Shown piece after piece: positions 1 to 8,912 of a DNA stretch of 26,979 nucleotides. The position numbers and the translations under genes are program-made. This DNA is from an uncultured Caryophanales bacterium. Lineage in GTDB: Bacteria > Bacillota_I > Bacilli_A > RFN20 > CAG-288. The notes below the pieces were generated by a model that was not told the origin of the DNA, searched no databases, and saw only the letters and a program-made list of their open reading frames with translations. The DNA lies in assembly GCA_937896065.1 (NCBI GenBank), contig CALBLI010000058.1:1-26979 (forward strand), written 5' to 3'. Position 1 is the stretch's first letter; the number at the start of each line of letters is the position of its first letter.

Positions 1-2
1 CT

Positions 3-1502
3 AAAAACGATGATTATGAAATTCTTATATTAGAGAAAGAGAATTATATTGGTGGTATTTCAACTACCATTTCATATAACGGTAATCATATCGATATTGG
101 TGGTCATCGTTTTTTTACAAAATCTGATAGAATCAATAATTTATGGGAAGAAATATTGCCTCTTCAAGGAAAAGGAAGTTATGACGATATTATTTTAAAT
201 AATAAAAAAGACTTTAAAGAAGGTGGACCTGATCCTGAAAAAGAAGATGATGTTATGCTTATTAGAAACCGTGTTTCTAGAATTTATTTTTTAAAGAAGT
301 TTTTTGATTATCCTATTTCTTTAAAGATGAAGACTTTAGTTAATATGGGATTTTTTAGAACAATGAAATGTGGTTTTGGATACGTTCACTCTTGCATGTT
401 TAAAAGAAAAGAAAAATCTCTTGAAGACTTCTATATAAATAGATTTGGAAAACCTTTGTATAAACTGTTTTTTAAAGATTACACCACCAAATTGTGGGGG
501 GTCTCTCCTTCTTCATTATCTCCATCTTGGGGAAAACAGCGTGTTAAAGGCTTATCTTTAAGAAAAGCAATCAAAAGTGCATTAGCTAAAACCTTTTGCA
601 AAAATAAAAATAACAAACAAGTTGAAACTTCACTGATTGAACAATTTAAGTATCCAAAATATGGTCCTGGTCAACTATATAAAAAAATGGCTGATATTCT
701 TATTCAAAGAGGATGTCAGATCAAATTCAATTCAGAAGTGGTTAAAATCTTCTATGATGAAAATAATAAAATTACTAAAATATCAACAAGCGATAATAAC
801 GAATATACAGCTGACTATTTCATCTCATCAATGGCTATCAAAGATTTAGTCTCTTATTCTGGTGAACATTTTAAAGATGATGTTAAAGATATTGCTTTAT
901 CTTTACCATATCGAGATTTTATAACAGTAGGCTTACTGCTTAAAAAAATGAAAATTAAAAATAAAACTAAGATAAAAACTTTAAATAATATAATTCCTGA
1001 TAACTGGATATACGTTCAAGAAAAGAATATTAAAATGGGAAGAATTCAAATATTTAATAACTGGTCTCCATATATGGTAAAAGATCCACTTAATACTATT
1101 TGGATTGGTTTAGAGTACTTTTGTAATGAATTTGATTCAATGTGGAATCAAAGTGATGACGATTTTATTAATATGGCAATTGATGAACTTATCAAAATGC
1201 AAATAATTGTATCTAAAGATGATGTAATAGATTCCACTAGAATTAAAATAAAGAAAGCATACCCTGCTTATTTTGGTAGTTATGAACATTTTAATAAAGT
1301 CAAAGCTGAATTAGACAAAATACCTAATCTTTATTGTGTAGGTAGAAATGGTCAGCATCGTTATAATAACATGGATCATTCTATGCTCACTGGTCTAATT
1401 GCAGCTGATAAAATTATAAATGATGATGCAAATAAGGAAGATTTATGGAATGTAAATGTTGAACAAGAATATTCAGAAGAGAAGAAAAATGGTAGTAGAT
1501 AG
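3..1502 (+). CDS. FAD-dependent oxidoreductase (amine oxidase / UDP-galactopyranose mutase-like), 5' end missing
   Basis: The reading frame is open from base 3, so the gene runs in from the left edge; the ATG at 156 is internal. Roughly 25 residues, holding the dinucleotide-binding GxGxxG fingerprint, should lie outside the window. In-window motifs are ILEKENYIGGIS and DIGGHRFF near the new N-terminus, typical of flavin oxidoreductases with an adenine-binding beta strand followed by a GG motif, and a C-terminal GRNGQHRYNNMDHS stretch that fits the FAD-closing segment. Total length near 520 residues matches the soluble 'NAD(P)/FAD-dependent oxidoreductase' family often found in bacterial glycan clusters, not the shorter classical UDP-galactopyranose mutase. 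The substrate is unknown. The next gene, a membrane glycosyltransferase, starts inside its last codons, so the two are probably co-translated and act in cell-surface glycan assembly (inference). Confidence 0.75.
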   Translation, partial: KNDDYEILILEKENYIGGISTTISYNGNHIDIGGHRFFTKSDRINNLWEEILPLQGKGSYDDIILNNKKDFKEGGPDPEKEDDVMLIRNRVSRIYFLKKFFDYPISLKMKTLVNMGFFRTMKCGFGYVHSCMFKRKEKSLEDFYINRFGKPLYKLFFKDYTTKLWGVSPSSLSPSWGKQRVKGLSLRKAIKSALAKTFCKNKNNKQVETSLIEQFKYPKYGPGQLYKKMADILIQRGCQIKFNSEVVKIFYDENNKITKISTSDNNEYTADYFISSMAIKDLVSYSGEHFKDDVKDIALSLPYRDFITVGLLLKKMKIKNKTKIKTLNNIIPDNWIYVQEKNIKMGRIQIFNNWSPYMVKDPLNTIWIGLEYFCNEFDSMWNQSDDDFINMAIDELIKMQIIVSKDDVIDSTRIKIKKAYPAYFGSYEHFNKVKAELDKIPNLYCVGRNGQHRYNNMDHSMLTGLIAADKIINDDANKEDLWNVNVEQEYSEEKKNGSR

Positions 1503-3189
1503 AAAAGAAGAACTCGTGTTTGCTTTAGATGAACCTAATAACGATCAAAACGAAATTAAACTAGATAAAAATGCAAGAATAATAAATATAATTCTTGTCT
1601 TTTTTTCATTTATTTTTATCTTATTTTCATACGTAGTAATCAAACCTTTAAATAATAACTATAGTAACGTAAATGGTGAAATAAGCAAAGGATATTGCTT
1701 CACATTATTATTTATTCTATTAATTGCTTTCATAATATTTTATAAACTTAAAAAACTGACATATATGAATAAGATATATTTTATCTTGATGCTTGGTCTA
1801 TTAGTCAAACTCATGTACATGCTATATACTCCAATGAATGTCAGACAATATGATACTTTTTCAGATAATCATAATGGTCATTATGATTACACTTTATATC
1901 TATTTGAGCATAATAACAAACTTCCGAATCATCCTTTTACAGAAAGTGATATTTATCAATTTTATCATCCACCACTAAATTACTTTATTCAGGCCAATTT
2001 TATGAGGATGATGAATTTTTTTCTTACTAGTTTTAAGCTTAATTATTCTAATGAAAATTTATTTGGGACATGTCAAATTTTATCTTGCTTTTACATGTTT
2101 TTAACTTCTATTTATTTTATTAAAACAATACATTTAACAAAATTTAATAATAAGACTAAATTATTTATTATTTTCTTTTCAACTCTTTATCCCCGGCTTA
2201 ATCAATTCTCCGGTCAATTAAATAATGACCCTCTAGCTACTTTGTTTGTTGTTTTATCAATGTATCGAATCTTTAAATGGTATTTGAAAAAGAAATCATT
2301 TTTAAATATTATGCTTTCTTCATTATACTTAGGTCTTGCTATGAGCTGTAAACTTTCAGCTGTCACGGTTATTTTAGGTTACGCAGTTATCTTTTTAATT
2401 GAATTTATTAATTCACTCAAGCATAAAGAAGATTGTTTGAAGTTTTCTAAACTTTTAGTTCAATATTTTTTATTCTTAATTATCATCATTCCTTTAGGAT
2501 TCTGGTTTCAACTTTATTCGCATAATGTTTATAAAATTCCTTTTAATTTTGTTTTTAGAAGTTTAAATTCTGAACTTTTTACAGGATATCGTGGATATAT
2601 TGTAAAACAACCAGATGTATATTCTTTAAGCTATTATGATCAACATAATTCAGGTTTGATATATACAAATCATTTGTATAATATTTTTGTAAGATACATA
2701 TCACCGATATACATTAAAGACTATAGCGTGAGTCCAGTCTTTTGTAACGCATTTGAAAATTATAATATTTTATCTTATGCAATACGTTCATCTATTATGG
2801 GTGAGTTTTCTTATTATTATGGTGAAAATTTTGCAGTAATCTCCACTATTTTAGGATACATCATTTATTTTATTATTTTTATAACAATTATTTATCTATT
2901 AGTTAAAAGAAAATTTATTCTTGATAAAGAATTCATTTTAAGTTTTTCAATCTTTATTTCAATGATATTATTCTTTTTGTATTTACAAATAAGCATGCCA
3001 TTTGGCTGCTCAATGGATTTTAGATATATTGTTCCTATCATTTTACCAATGTCCATACTTCTTGGTAAACTATATAATAATTGCCGTTTAAATAAATCTA
3101 AAGTAGCTAGAGGTTTTTCACTAATTGTGAAGTATTCCACTATTCTTTTTACTATCTCATCGACCATTTTTTATTTGCTTGCTATCTAA
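1489..3189 (+). CDS. Polytopic membrane glycosyltransferase (GT-C / ArnT-PMT family 39-like)
   Basis: A large integral membrane protein of about 566 residues with roughly ten to twelve hydrophobic helices. A short cytoplasmic N-terminus precedes the first membrane span. The first large loop carries RQYDTFSDNHNGHYDY and then FYHPPLNYFI; this acidic loop plus a Y-H-P-P-L motif is characteristic of GT-C enzymes that move a sugar from a polyprenyl-phosphate carrier on the outer face of the membrane. I prefer the ATG at 1489 over an upstream in-frame ATG at 1456, because purine-rich AGAAGAGAAG sits just before 1489 while the nearest Shine-Dalgarno-like string is too far from 1456. It overlaps the end of the FAD oxidoreductase gene by 14 bases. 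Donor and acceptor cannot be told from sequence. Confidence 0.75.
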   Translation: MVVDRKEELVFALDEPNNDQNEIKLDKNARIINIILVFFSFIFILFSYVVIKPLNNNYSNVNGEISKGYCFTLLFILLIAFIIFYKLKKLTYMNKIYFILMLGLLVKLMYMLYTPMNVRQYDTFSDNHNGHYDYTLYLFEHNNKLPNHPFTESDIYQFYHPPLNYFIQANFMRMMNFFLTSFKLNYSNENLFGTCQILSCFYMFLTSIYFIKTIHLTKFNNKTKLFIIFFSTLYPRLNQFSGQLNNDPLATLFVVLSMYRIFKWYLKKKSFLNIMLSSLYLGLAMSCKLSAVTVILGYAVIFLIEFINSLKHKEDCLKFSKLLVQYFLFLIIIIPLGFWFQLYSHNVYKIPFNFVFRSLNSELFTGYRGYIVKQPDVYSLSYYDQHNSGLIYTNHLYNIFVRYISPIYIKDYSVSPVFCNAFENYNILSYAIRSSIMGEFSYYYGENFAVISTILGYIIYFIIFITIIYLLVKRKFILDKEFILSFSIFISMILFFLYLQISMPFGCSMDFRYIVPIILPMSILLGKLYNNCRLNKSKVARGFSLIVKYSTILFTISSTIFYLLAI

Positions 3190-3194
3190 TTTAT

Positions 3195-3216
3195 TTTACT
3201 TTATATATAAAGTAAA
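3195..3216. promoter_or_regulatory. 22-bp perfect palindrome upstream of galK
   Basis: The arms TTTACTTTATA and TATAAAGTAAA form an uninterrupted perfect inverted repeat. It lies 6 bases after the glycosyltransferase stop codon and covers the -35 position of the galK promoter, which fits an operator for a repressor. It could instead fold as a 9-bp hairpin with a TATA loop followed by TATTTTT and act as a weak terminator for the upstream gene. The two roles are not exclusive. Confidence 0.5.
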
Positions 3217-3225
3217 TATTTTTCA

Positions 3226-3234
3226 TGCTATAAT
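3226..3234 (+). promoter_or_regulatory. Extended -10 promoter of galK
   Basis: TGCTATAAT is a perfect -10 hexamer (TATAAT, 3229-3234) with the TGn extension. The -35 position is poor and falls in the palindrome. Predicted transcription start is near 3241, only about three bases before the galK ATG, and no Shine-Dalgarno sequence precedes that ATG, so galK may be translated from a nearly leaderless mRNA. Confidence 0.55.
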
Positions 3235-3243
3235 TTAAGCATT

Positions 3244-4419
3244 ATGAACAAAACAAAATTACAAGTATTAAAAGGCTTTAGTGGCATTTATCACTCTGAG
3301 GGTGATATCGACGTTTATTTTGCTCCTGGAAGAGTAAATATCATTGGTGAACACATCGATTATAATGGAGGTCACGTCTTTCCTTGTGCTCTAAGTGTTG
3401 GAACTTATCTAGCTGTCAAAAAAAGGGATGATAATGTTATCAGATTATTTTCAAAAAATTGTGTTAAAGCTGGAATTTTTCAGATCAATATTGAAGATAT
3501 TTCTTATGACAAATCAAATGGTTGGGTCAATTATCCATTAGGTGTTTTTAAAACACTTATCGATAATGGCTACAAGATAACTCATGGTTATGATTTATAT
3601 TACTATGGTAATATCCCTGGATCTGGTCTTTCTTCATCTGCTTCAATTGAAGTAGTCACAGCTTATATGCTAAGAGAGACTAACAATTTTGATTTTACTT
3701 TAACCAAATTAGCAAAAATGTGCCAAGAAAGTGAAAATAAATTCAATGGATTAAGTTGTGGCATTATGGATCAATATGCTTCTGCTCTTGGAAAAAGAAA
3801 CTGTGCTATGTTTCTAGATACTGCTACTTTAAAACATGAATATATCAAAATGAACTTAGAACCTTATCAAATCGTTGTTATCAATTCACAAGTTCCTCAC
3901 TCTTTAACATCATCTCACTATAATGATAGATTAAATGAATGCCAAGAGGCTTTAAAACTTCTTCAAACAAAGAAAAAAGGTTTAAAAAATTTATGTGAAT
4001 TATCTCTTGGTGAATTCAATGAGATAGCTGATGTTATTTATGATCCTATAATTCAAAATCGTGCTCGTTTTGCTGTTGAAGAAGAACAACGTGTCAAAGA
4101 TGCAATAAATGCTTTAAATGAAAAGGATGTTGTTAAATTTGGTGAATTATTAACTGCTAGTGGCGATGGTCTAAAATATGATTATGAAGCTACCATTTGG
4201 CAAATTGATGTTTTGGTTGATATCTGTCTCACTTTCAAAGGTTGCTTGGGTAGCCGTGAAACTGGTGGCGGTTGGGGTGGAAATATTATTGCTCTTGTCA
4301 AAAAAGATCAAATAAACACTTTCCAAAAATATGTATATACTGCTTATAAAAATAAAACTAAGCTTAAACCAACATTTTTAAATTTAGTGATTGGTGATGG
4401 AGTCCACAAAGTAAAATGA
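3244..4419 (+). CDS. galK: Galactokinase
   Basis: Phosphorylates alpha-D-galactose to galactose-1-phosphate with ATP, the entry step of the Leloir pathway, in the cytoplasm. The 391-residue protein has the full GHMP-kinase layout: galactokinase signature GRVNIIGEHIDYNGGH at about residues 29-44, the ATP-binding glycine-rich motif GNIPGSGLSSSASIE in the middle, and the C-terminal motif GSRETGGGWGGNIIAL. Length is normal for bacterial galactokinases. Its TGA stop overlaps the galT start as ATGA, so the two enzymes are translationally coupled. An extended -10 sequence with an overlapping palindrome lies immediately upstream, making this the likely first gene of the long operon that follows. No Shine-Dalgarno sequence is visible before the ATG. 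Confidence 0.97.
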   Translation: MNKTKLQVLKGFSGIYHSEGDIDVYFAPGRVNIIGEHIDYNGGHVFPCALSVGTYLAVKKRDDNVIRLFSKNCVKAGIFQINIEDISYDKSNGWVNYPLGVFKTLIDNGYKITHGYDLYYYGNIPGSGLSSSASIEVVTAYMLRETNNFDFTLTKLAKMCQESENKFNGLSCGIMDQYASALGKRNCAMFLDTATLKHEYIKMNLEPYQIVVINSQVPHSLTSSHYNDRLNECQEALKLLQTKKKGLKNLCELSLGEFNEIADVIYDPIIQNRARFAVEEEQRVKDAINALNEKDVVKFGELLTASGDGLKYDYEATIWQIDVLVDICLTFKGCLGSRETGGGWGGNIIALVKKDQINTFQKYVYTAYKNKTKLKPTFLNLVIGDGVHKVK

Positions 4420-5891
4420 ATGAAGCAAATAACATAAACTATCTTTTAAATGTTGTAATTGATTATGCACTCTGCAAAAAGCTGATTGATGAATACGATA
4501 GTGATTACTATTTAAATCTTTTATTAAATTTCTTTAATTTGACGGAGATAAAGAAAGAAGAAACATCAAATGATATATCTATTTTTGATGCTCTTTTGAA
4601 ATTATATGATCTAAAAAAAGAAGAATATAATTACCCTGATTTTATCACTGCTGTTTTAAATATATTTACACCTCTTCCTAGCGTCGTAAATGATAATTTT
4701 CAAAGATTGATTGAAATAGATAGTAAAAAAGCTAGTGATTATTTATATAAAATATCAACTGATAGTTTATATATAAATACTGAAAATTTAAAAAAGGATA
4801 TCAAATGGAAAGTTGATTCTAAATATGGTAAAGTTGATATAACTATCAATTTATCCAAACCCGAAAAGGATCCACGTGATATTTTAAAAGCTAAGCAAAT
4901 GCCTAGTTCAAATTATCCATTATGCATGCTTTGCAAAGAAAATATGGGATATAAAGGTAGACCTTCCTATCCTAGTAAATTAAATTTACGATTTGTTAAA
5001 GTTGATATTGATAGTGGTGAGACATACTATATGCAGTATTCACCCTACTCTTATTTTAATCAACACTTGATTGTTTTTAATAAAAAACATATCCCGATGG
5101 TTGTTAATAAAAATACATTTTCACATCTATTAAATTTTGTTGATGAATTTCCACATTATTTTTTAGGTTCTAATGCTGATTTACCAATCGTTGGTGGAAG
5201 TATTCTCTCACACGATCATTATCAAGGTGGAGATAAAATATTACCAATGTTTGCTGCAACTGATGCTTTTAAAATAGAATTCAGTAATCACAACGACGTC
5301 CATGCCAGTTATTTAAATTGGCCTCTTTCTGTAATCAGGCTCAAATCTAATAATAAAGAATCATTAATAGAATTAGCTGATGATATCTTAAATGCTTTTA
5401 TTAAATTTGAAGATAATGATAACGAAATTTATGCTTTTACAAATGGTGAAAGGCATAATACCATTACTCCTATTGCACATAAAGATGGTGAATTATTTGT
5501 TTTAGATTTAGCGTTAAGAAACAACTATAGTAATGAAAACTATCCACTCGGTTTATATCATCCTCATAGTGAGTACTGGTGCATCAAGAAAGAAAATATT
5601 GGCTTAATTGAAGTTCTAGGACTTGCTATTCTTCCACGAAGACTGAAAGATACTCTTTTAGCTATTGAAGATGATATAAATAATAATGTTGACATCTCTA
5701 CTGATGAAAAAGTGAAAGAACATTATTCTTGGATCAAAAATATTGATTTGAGCAATAAATCTGATTTAGATAATAAACTCAAAGAAGAAATTGGTCATAC
5801 TTATGTTAAAATATTAGAGTGTTGCAAAATTTTTAAAACTGATAAGCAAGCACAAGAATCAATAAATAAAATAAAAACATTAATGAAATAA
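4416..5891 (+). CDS. galT: UDP-glucose--hexose-1-phosphate uridylyltransferase (class II GalT)
   Basis: Exchanges galactose-1-phosphate for the glucose-1-phosphate of UDP-glucose, giving UDP-galactose, the second Leloir step after galactokinase. The 491-residue length and N-terminal helical region mark the Firmicutes-type class II enzyme rather than the roughly 350-residue enterobacterial form. The catalytic region contains GGSILSHDHYQGG, with the His-Asp-His motif at residues 266-268. YPLCMLCKENMGYKGRPSYP at about residues 165-185 is another family hallmark. The start codon overlaps the galK stop (ATGA). No galE is present, so the epimerase must be encoded elsewhere. UDP-galactose made here could also feed the upstream glycan genes (inference). 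Confidence 0.95.
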   Translation: MNEANNINYLLNVVIDYALCKKLIDEYDSDYYLNLLLNFFNLTEIKKEETSNDISIFDALLKLYDLKKEEYNYPDFITAVLNIFTPLPSVVNDNFQRLIEIDSKKASDYLYKISTDSLYINTENLKKDIKWKVDSKYGKVDITINLSKPEKDPRDILKAKQMPSSNYPLCMLCKENMGYKGRPSYPSKLNLRFVKVDIDSGETYYMQYSPYSYFNQHLIVFNKKHIPMVVNKNTFSHLLNFVDEFPHYFLGSNADLPIVGGSILSHDHYQGGDKILPMFAATDAFKIEFSNHNDVHASYLNWPLSVIRLKSNNKESLIELADDILNAFIKFEDNDNEIYAFTNGERHNTITPIAHKDGELFVLDLALRNNYSNENYPLGLYHPHSEYWCIKKENIGLIEVLGLAILPRRLKDTLLAIEDDINNNVDISTDEKVKEHYSWIKNIDLSNKSDLDNKLKEEIGHTYVKILECCKIFKTDKQAQESINKIKTLMK

Positions 5892-5894
5892 ATT

Positions 5895-8800
5895 ATGGAA
5901 AGTAGTCAAGATAAGAAAGCTAAAATATTTGGCAAGAACTTTTATAAAGTAACTCTATCAGTAATTCTTCTTTTGCTTGTCATCATAACTATGACAAGTA
6001 AAACAATTATTGGCTCTTTTTTTACATATATTTTTGCTTTTTGTTTTGGCTATTTTTATCCAATTGTTTTACTTTTTTTTGCCATCCTATCTTTAAAAAT
6101 AATCATCACTAAATCTGGTTTTCATATCAAAAAATATTTAAGTTTCAAACTCGGTTTAGTAGTCATTTTTATATCGTCTTTATGTTTTGCCTCTTTCTTT
6201 TTAATTGCTAAAGATCCTAATTTTGATTTTTCAAAATTATCATACACATATACAGATTTAATGAAATCTTTTGCAAGGAGTATGAAAGAAATTGATTCTT
6301 TCTCCTCTTTATCATCACTTGGTGGCGGATATATAGGTGCCTTTTTTGTTGCTTTATTTGGCTCTATTTGGCACGCAATTGGAGATGCTATTTTCTTTTC
6401 TATTTTAATGCTTTTTGGAATTTCTCTTCTAGTTTATAAGCCAATTTCATATCTGATAAACCAGTACAAAGAAAATAAAGCAAAAAAGGTTGTCTATAAA
6501 TCTGACTATCAAGATGGTAATAAGCAAAACATTTCAAAACAACTTGCTAATTTATCTTCTTGGAATAAAGATGATGATGATGATGACGATGAAAAAGAAA
6601 ATAAATATCTAGAAAATTCTTTTGCACCTCAGGGTGATTTAAAAGCTACTTCAACTTTTAAACAGATAACAATTAATGACGATAATGAAAAAAATGAACA
6701 AATTGAAAACACTCCCAACGAAACTAATCCCTATAATGATGATGACTATTCTGATCAAGGAGGATTAAAATCATCAACTATTTTTGCTTCAAAATCATCA
6801 AATGATAATTCTAACAGTGAAAATAACGATAGTTCTTCTGTTAATGAAATATATTCTTACCTCGATGATAAATATGATGATGATGAAAATAAACAAATTG
6901 ATGATAAACCTGCTACTTCTTTAAATTTTGATGATGAATTTAAATCTTTAAGAGAAGATGAAAATAAAATCAATAACTCTAAAATTGATTATGCTAAAAA
7001 TATCTCATCATTAAGTTATGATGATACTGCTTTACAAGAAGATGATGACGATTTTGTTGTTAATAATGTTAGCAATTATGAAAATGATTCGGTTGAAGAT
7101 AATAGCTATAATAACAGCGTTAATGAAAAAATAGAATCATCAAACGATTACAATTCTTCTGATAATTCTAGCTTCAACGACTACAAAATAAACACTGATG
7201 ATGATTTTAATCCATCATTTAATCCCCTTGAAGAGCAAGCAAAAAGAGCAAGTAAAACCATGGCTAACACTTCTATTACTTTAAATATGGCTAAAAAGGA
7301 AGATGATGAAGATGAAGAAAATGTTCTATCTGAAGAAGAACAGAATCAAATGAAAATTGATGCTTATTTTAAAAAGAAACGTGAAGAAGAAGAAAAGGCT
7401 AGGCTTGAAAAAGAAGAGCAAAATAAAGCACAGCTTGCTGAATTATATAAATTTGTTTCAACAGTCGATCGTATTTATACATATCCTCTTCCTGATGATA
7501 CTCTCCTTGATGATATTGATGATTCAAGCAAGATTGAAGAAAATAAAAAAGCTGCTGAAGAAAAAGGACAAATCATCAATCAAGTGTTTGAAGATTTTAA
7601 TATCAAAGCTAAAGTTCAATCTTCAACCATTGGTTCTTCAGTTACTAGATTCAATATTGCCTTAGATAAAGGTGTGAAAAGTGAAAAGTTAACATCCATT
7701 GTCACTGAGCTTCAAAGAGCTTTACGCGGTGATAAATCTGTCCGTATTGAAACAGTTGTTGAAGGTCAAGACATGCCTGGAATTGAAATTGGTAACGCAA
7801 AATCAATGGCTGTCTCATTTAAAGAAGTATTCACTACCATTGAGCAAAATACTAAAGAAAACTTGCTCATTCCTATCGGCAAAGATATTTCAGGAAACAT
7901 TGTCACCTATCCATTAAATAAAATGCCACATCTTCTTGTAGCAGGTACAACCGGTTCGGGTAAGTCTGTTTTAGTGCATTCAATTATCATGACACTTTTG
8001 ATGAGAAATTATCCTTCAAGATTAAAATTGATGCTAATTGATCCAAAGCAAGTTGAATTTAATAAATATGCTATGGAACCTCATCTATTTTGTCCAATCA
8101 TTTCTGATGCTGAACAAGCTGTCATCGGCTTATCAAAATTATGTGATGAGATGGAAAGAAGGTATTCAATATTAAAACAATATGGTCTTGTCAACATGGA
8201 TGAATATCGTGCTAAGAAGATTGAAACTAGAAATCCAGATATGGGTGATTTGCCTGACATTGTCTGCATCATTGACGAATTTGCTGATTTGATGCAAACA
8301 AGTAATGGAGCAGTCACTGATTCAATTCAAAGAATCACTCAAAAAGCAAGAGCAGCTGGTATTTATCTTATTGTTGCTACTCAAAGGCCTGAAAAGAATG
8401 TCATCCCAGGTGTCATTAAAAGTAACATCCCATGTCGAATCGGTTTATCATGTTCATCATCAATTGATTCACGTGTTATCTTAGATGAAACTGGTGCTGA
8501 AACCCTTCTTGGTAAAGGTGATTTATTGTTTAAATGTACGACTAATCGAAATTTAGTTAGAGCTCAATCCCCATTTATTTCTAACAATGATATCTCGCGT
8601 GTATTAGATTATTTGAAACTTAAAGCTGGTGTTCCTAACTACTCACCAGACTTCTTAGATTTGAAACCACAAATCGAAGAAGATAGTTCATCTTCATACG
8701 CTAACCCAACTGAAGAACTATACGATAAGATCAAAGACTTCGTTATCTCAACTCATATTTGTTCTAAATCAACACTCATGAAAAATTTTGCAATTTCATA

Positions 8801-8897
8801 CAATAAAGTTGATATGATTCTAAATAGATTAAAACAAGATGGTATTATTGAAAGTGTACAAGGTAATAAATATCGCGTTTGCGAAGAATATGAATAA
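5895..8897 (+). CDS. ftsK: FtsK/SpoIIIE family DNA translocase
   Basis: A 1000-residue septal DNA pump that moves chromosomal DNA through the closing division septum. The N-terminus has four to five membrane segments (about residues 17-37, 42-72, 84-106 and 143-182). A long low-complexity acidic linker (about 200-500) is rich in Asp, Asn and Ser and includes a run of seven Asp encoded by GAT/GAC repeats; a charged KREEEEKARLEKEE helix follows. The motor domain has Walker A GTTGSGKS at 684-691 and Walker B DIVCIIDEF ending at Asp794-Glu795. The C-terminal gamma winged-helix domain (about 930-1000) recognises KOPS/SRS-type polar DNA motifs in the family. It starts three bases after galT without an obvious Shine-Dalgarno sequence, so re-initiation is likely. 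Placement behind galactose genes is unusual; YmfF/YmfH-like genes downstream match the Bacillus order. Confidence 0.95.
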   Translation: MESSQDKKAKIFGKNFYKVTLSVILLLLVIITMTSKTIIGSFFTYIFAFCFGYFYPIVLLFFAILSLKIIITKSGFHIKKYLSFKLGLVVIFISSLCFASFFLIAKDPNFDFSKLSYTYTDLMKSFARSMKEIDSFSSLSSLGGGYIGAFFVALFGSIWHAIGDAIFFSILMLFGISLLVYKPISYLINQYKENKAKKVVYKSDYQDGNKQNISKQLANLSSWNKDDDDDDDEKENKYLENSFAPQGDLKATSTFKQITINDDNEKNEQIENTPNETNPYNDDDYSDQGGLKSSTIFASKSSNDNSNSENNDSSSVNEIYSYLDDKYDDDENKQIDDKPATSLNFDDEFKSLREDENKINNSKIDYAKNISSLSYDDTALQEDDDDFVVNNVSNYENDSVEDNSYNNSVNEKIESSNDYNSSDNSSFNDYKINTDDDFNPSFNPLEEQAKRASKTMANTSITLNMAKKEDDEDEENVLSEEEQNQMKIDAYFKKKREEEEKARLEKEEQNKAQLAELYKFVSTVDRIYTYPLPDDTLLDDIDDSSKIEENKKAAEEKGQIINQVFEDFNIKAKVQSSTIGSSVTRFNIALDKGVKSEKLTSIVTELQRALRGDKSVRIETVVEGQDMPGIEIGNAKSMAVSFKEVFTTIEQNTKENLLIPIGKDISGNIVTYPLNKMPHLLVAGTTGSGKSVLVHSIIMTLLMRNYPSRLKLMLIDPKQVEFNKYAMEPHLFCPIISDAEQAVIGLSKLCDEMERRYSILKQYGLVNMDEYRAKKIETRNPDMGDLPDIVCIIDEFADLMQTSNGAVTDSIQRITQKARAAGIYLIVATQRPEKNVIPGVIKSNIPCRIGLSCSSSIDSRVILDETGAETLLGKGDLLFKCTTNRNLVRAQSPFISNNDISRVLDYLKLKAGVPNYSPDFLDLKPQIEEDSSSSYANPTEELYDKIKDFVISTHICSKSTLMKNFAISYNKVDMILNRLKQDGIIESVQGNKYRVCEEYE

Positions 8898-8912
8898 ATA
8901 GTAGGTGCTTAT

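Noticed and set aside
6571..6594. GAT repeat as a microsatellite or phase-variation tract
   Set aside because: It encodes the poly-Asp run of the FtsK linker in frame, the unit is a codon so length change would not shift the frame, and the tract is broken by GAC.
7357..7917. Two plus-strand open frames inside ftsK
   Set aside because: Out-of-frame readings of a conserved coding region with no start signals.
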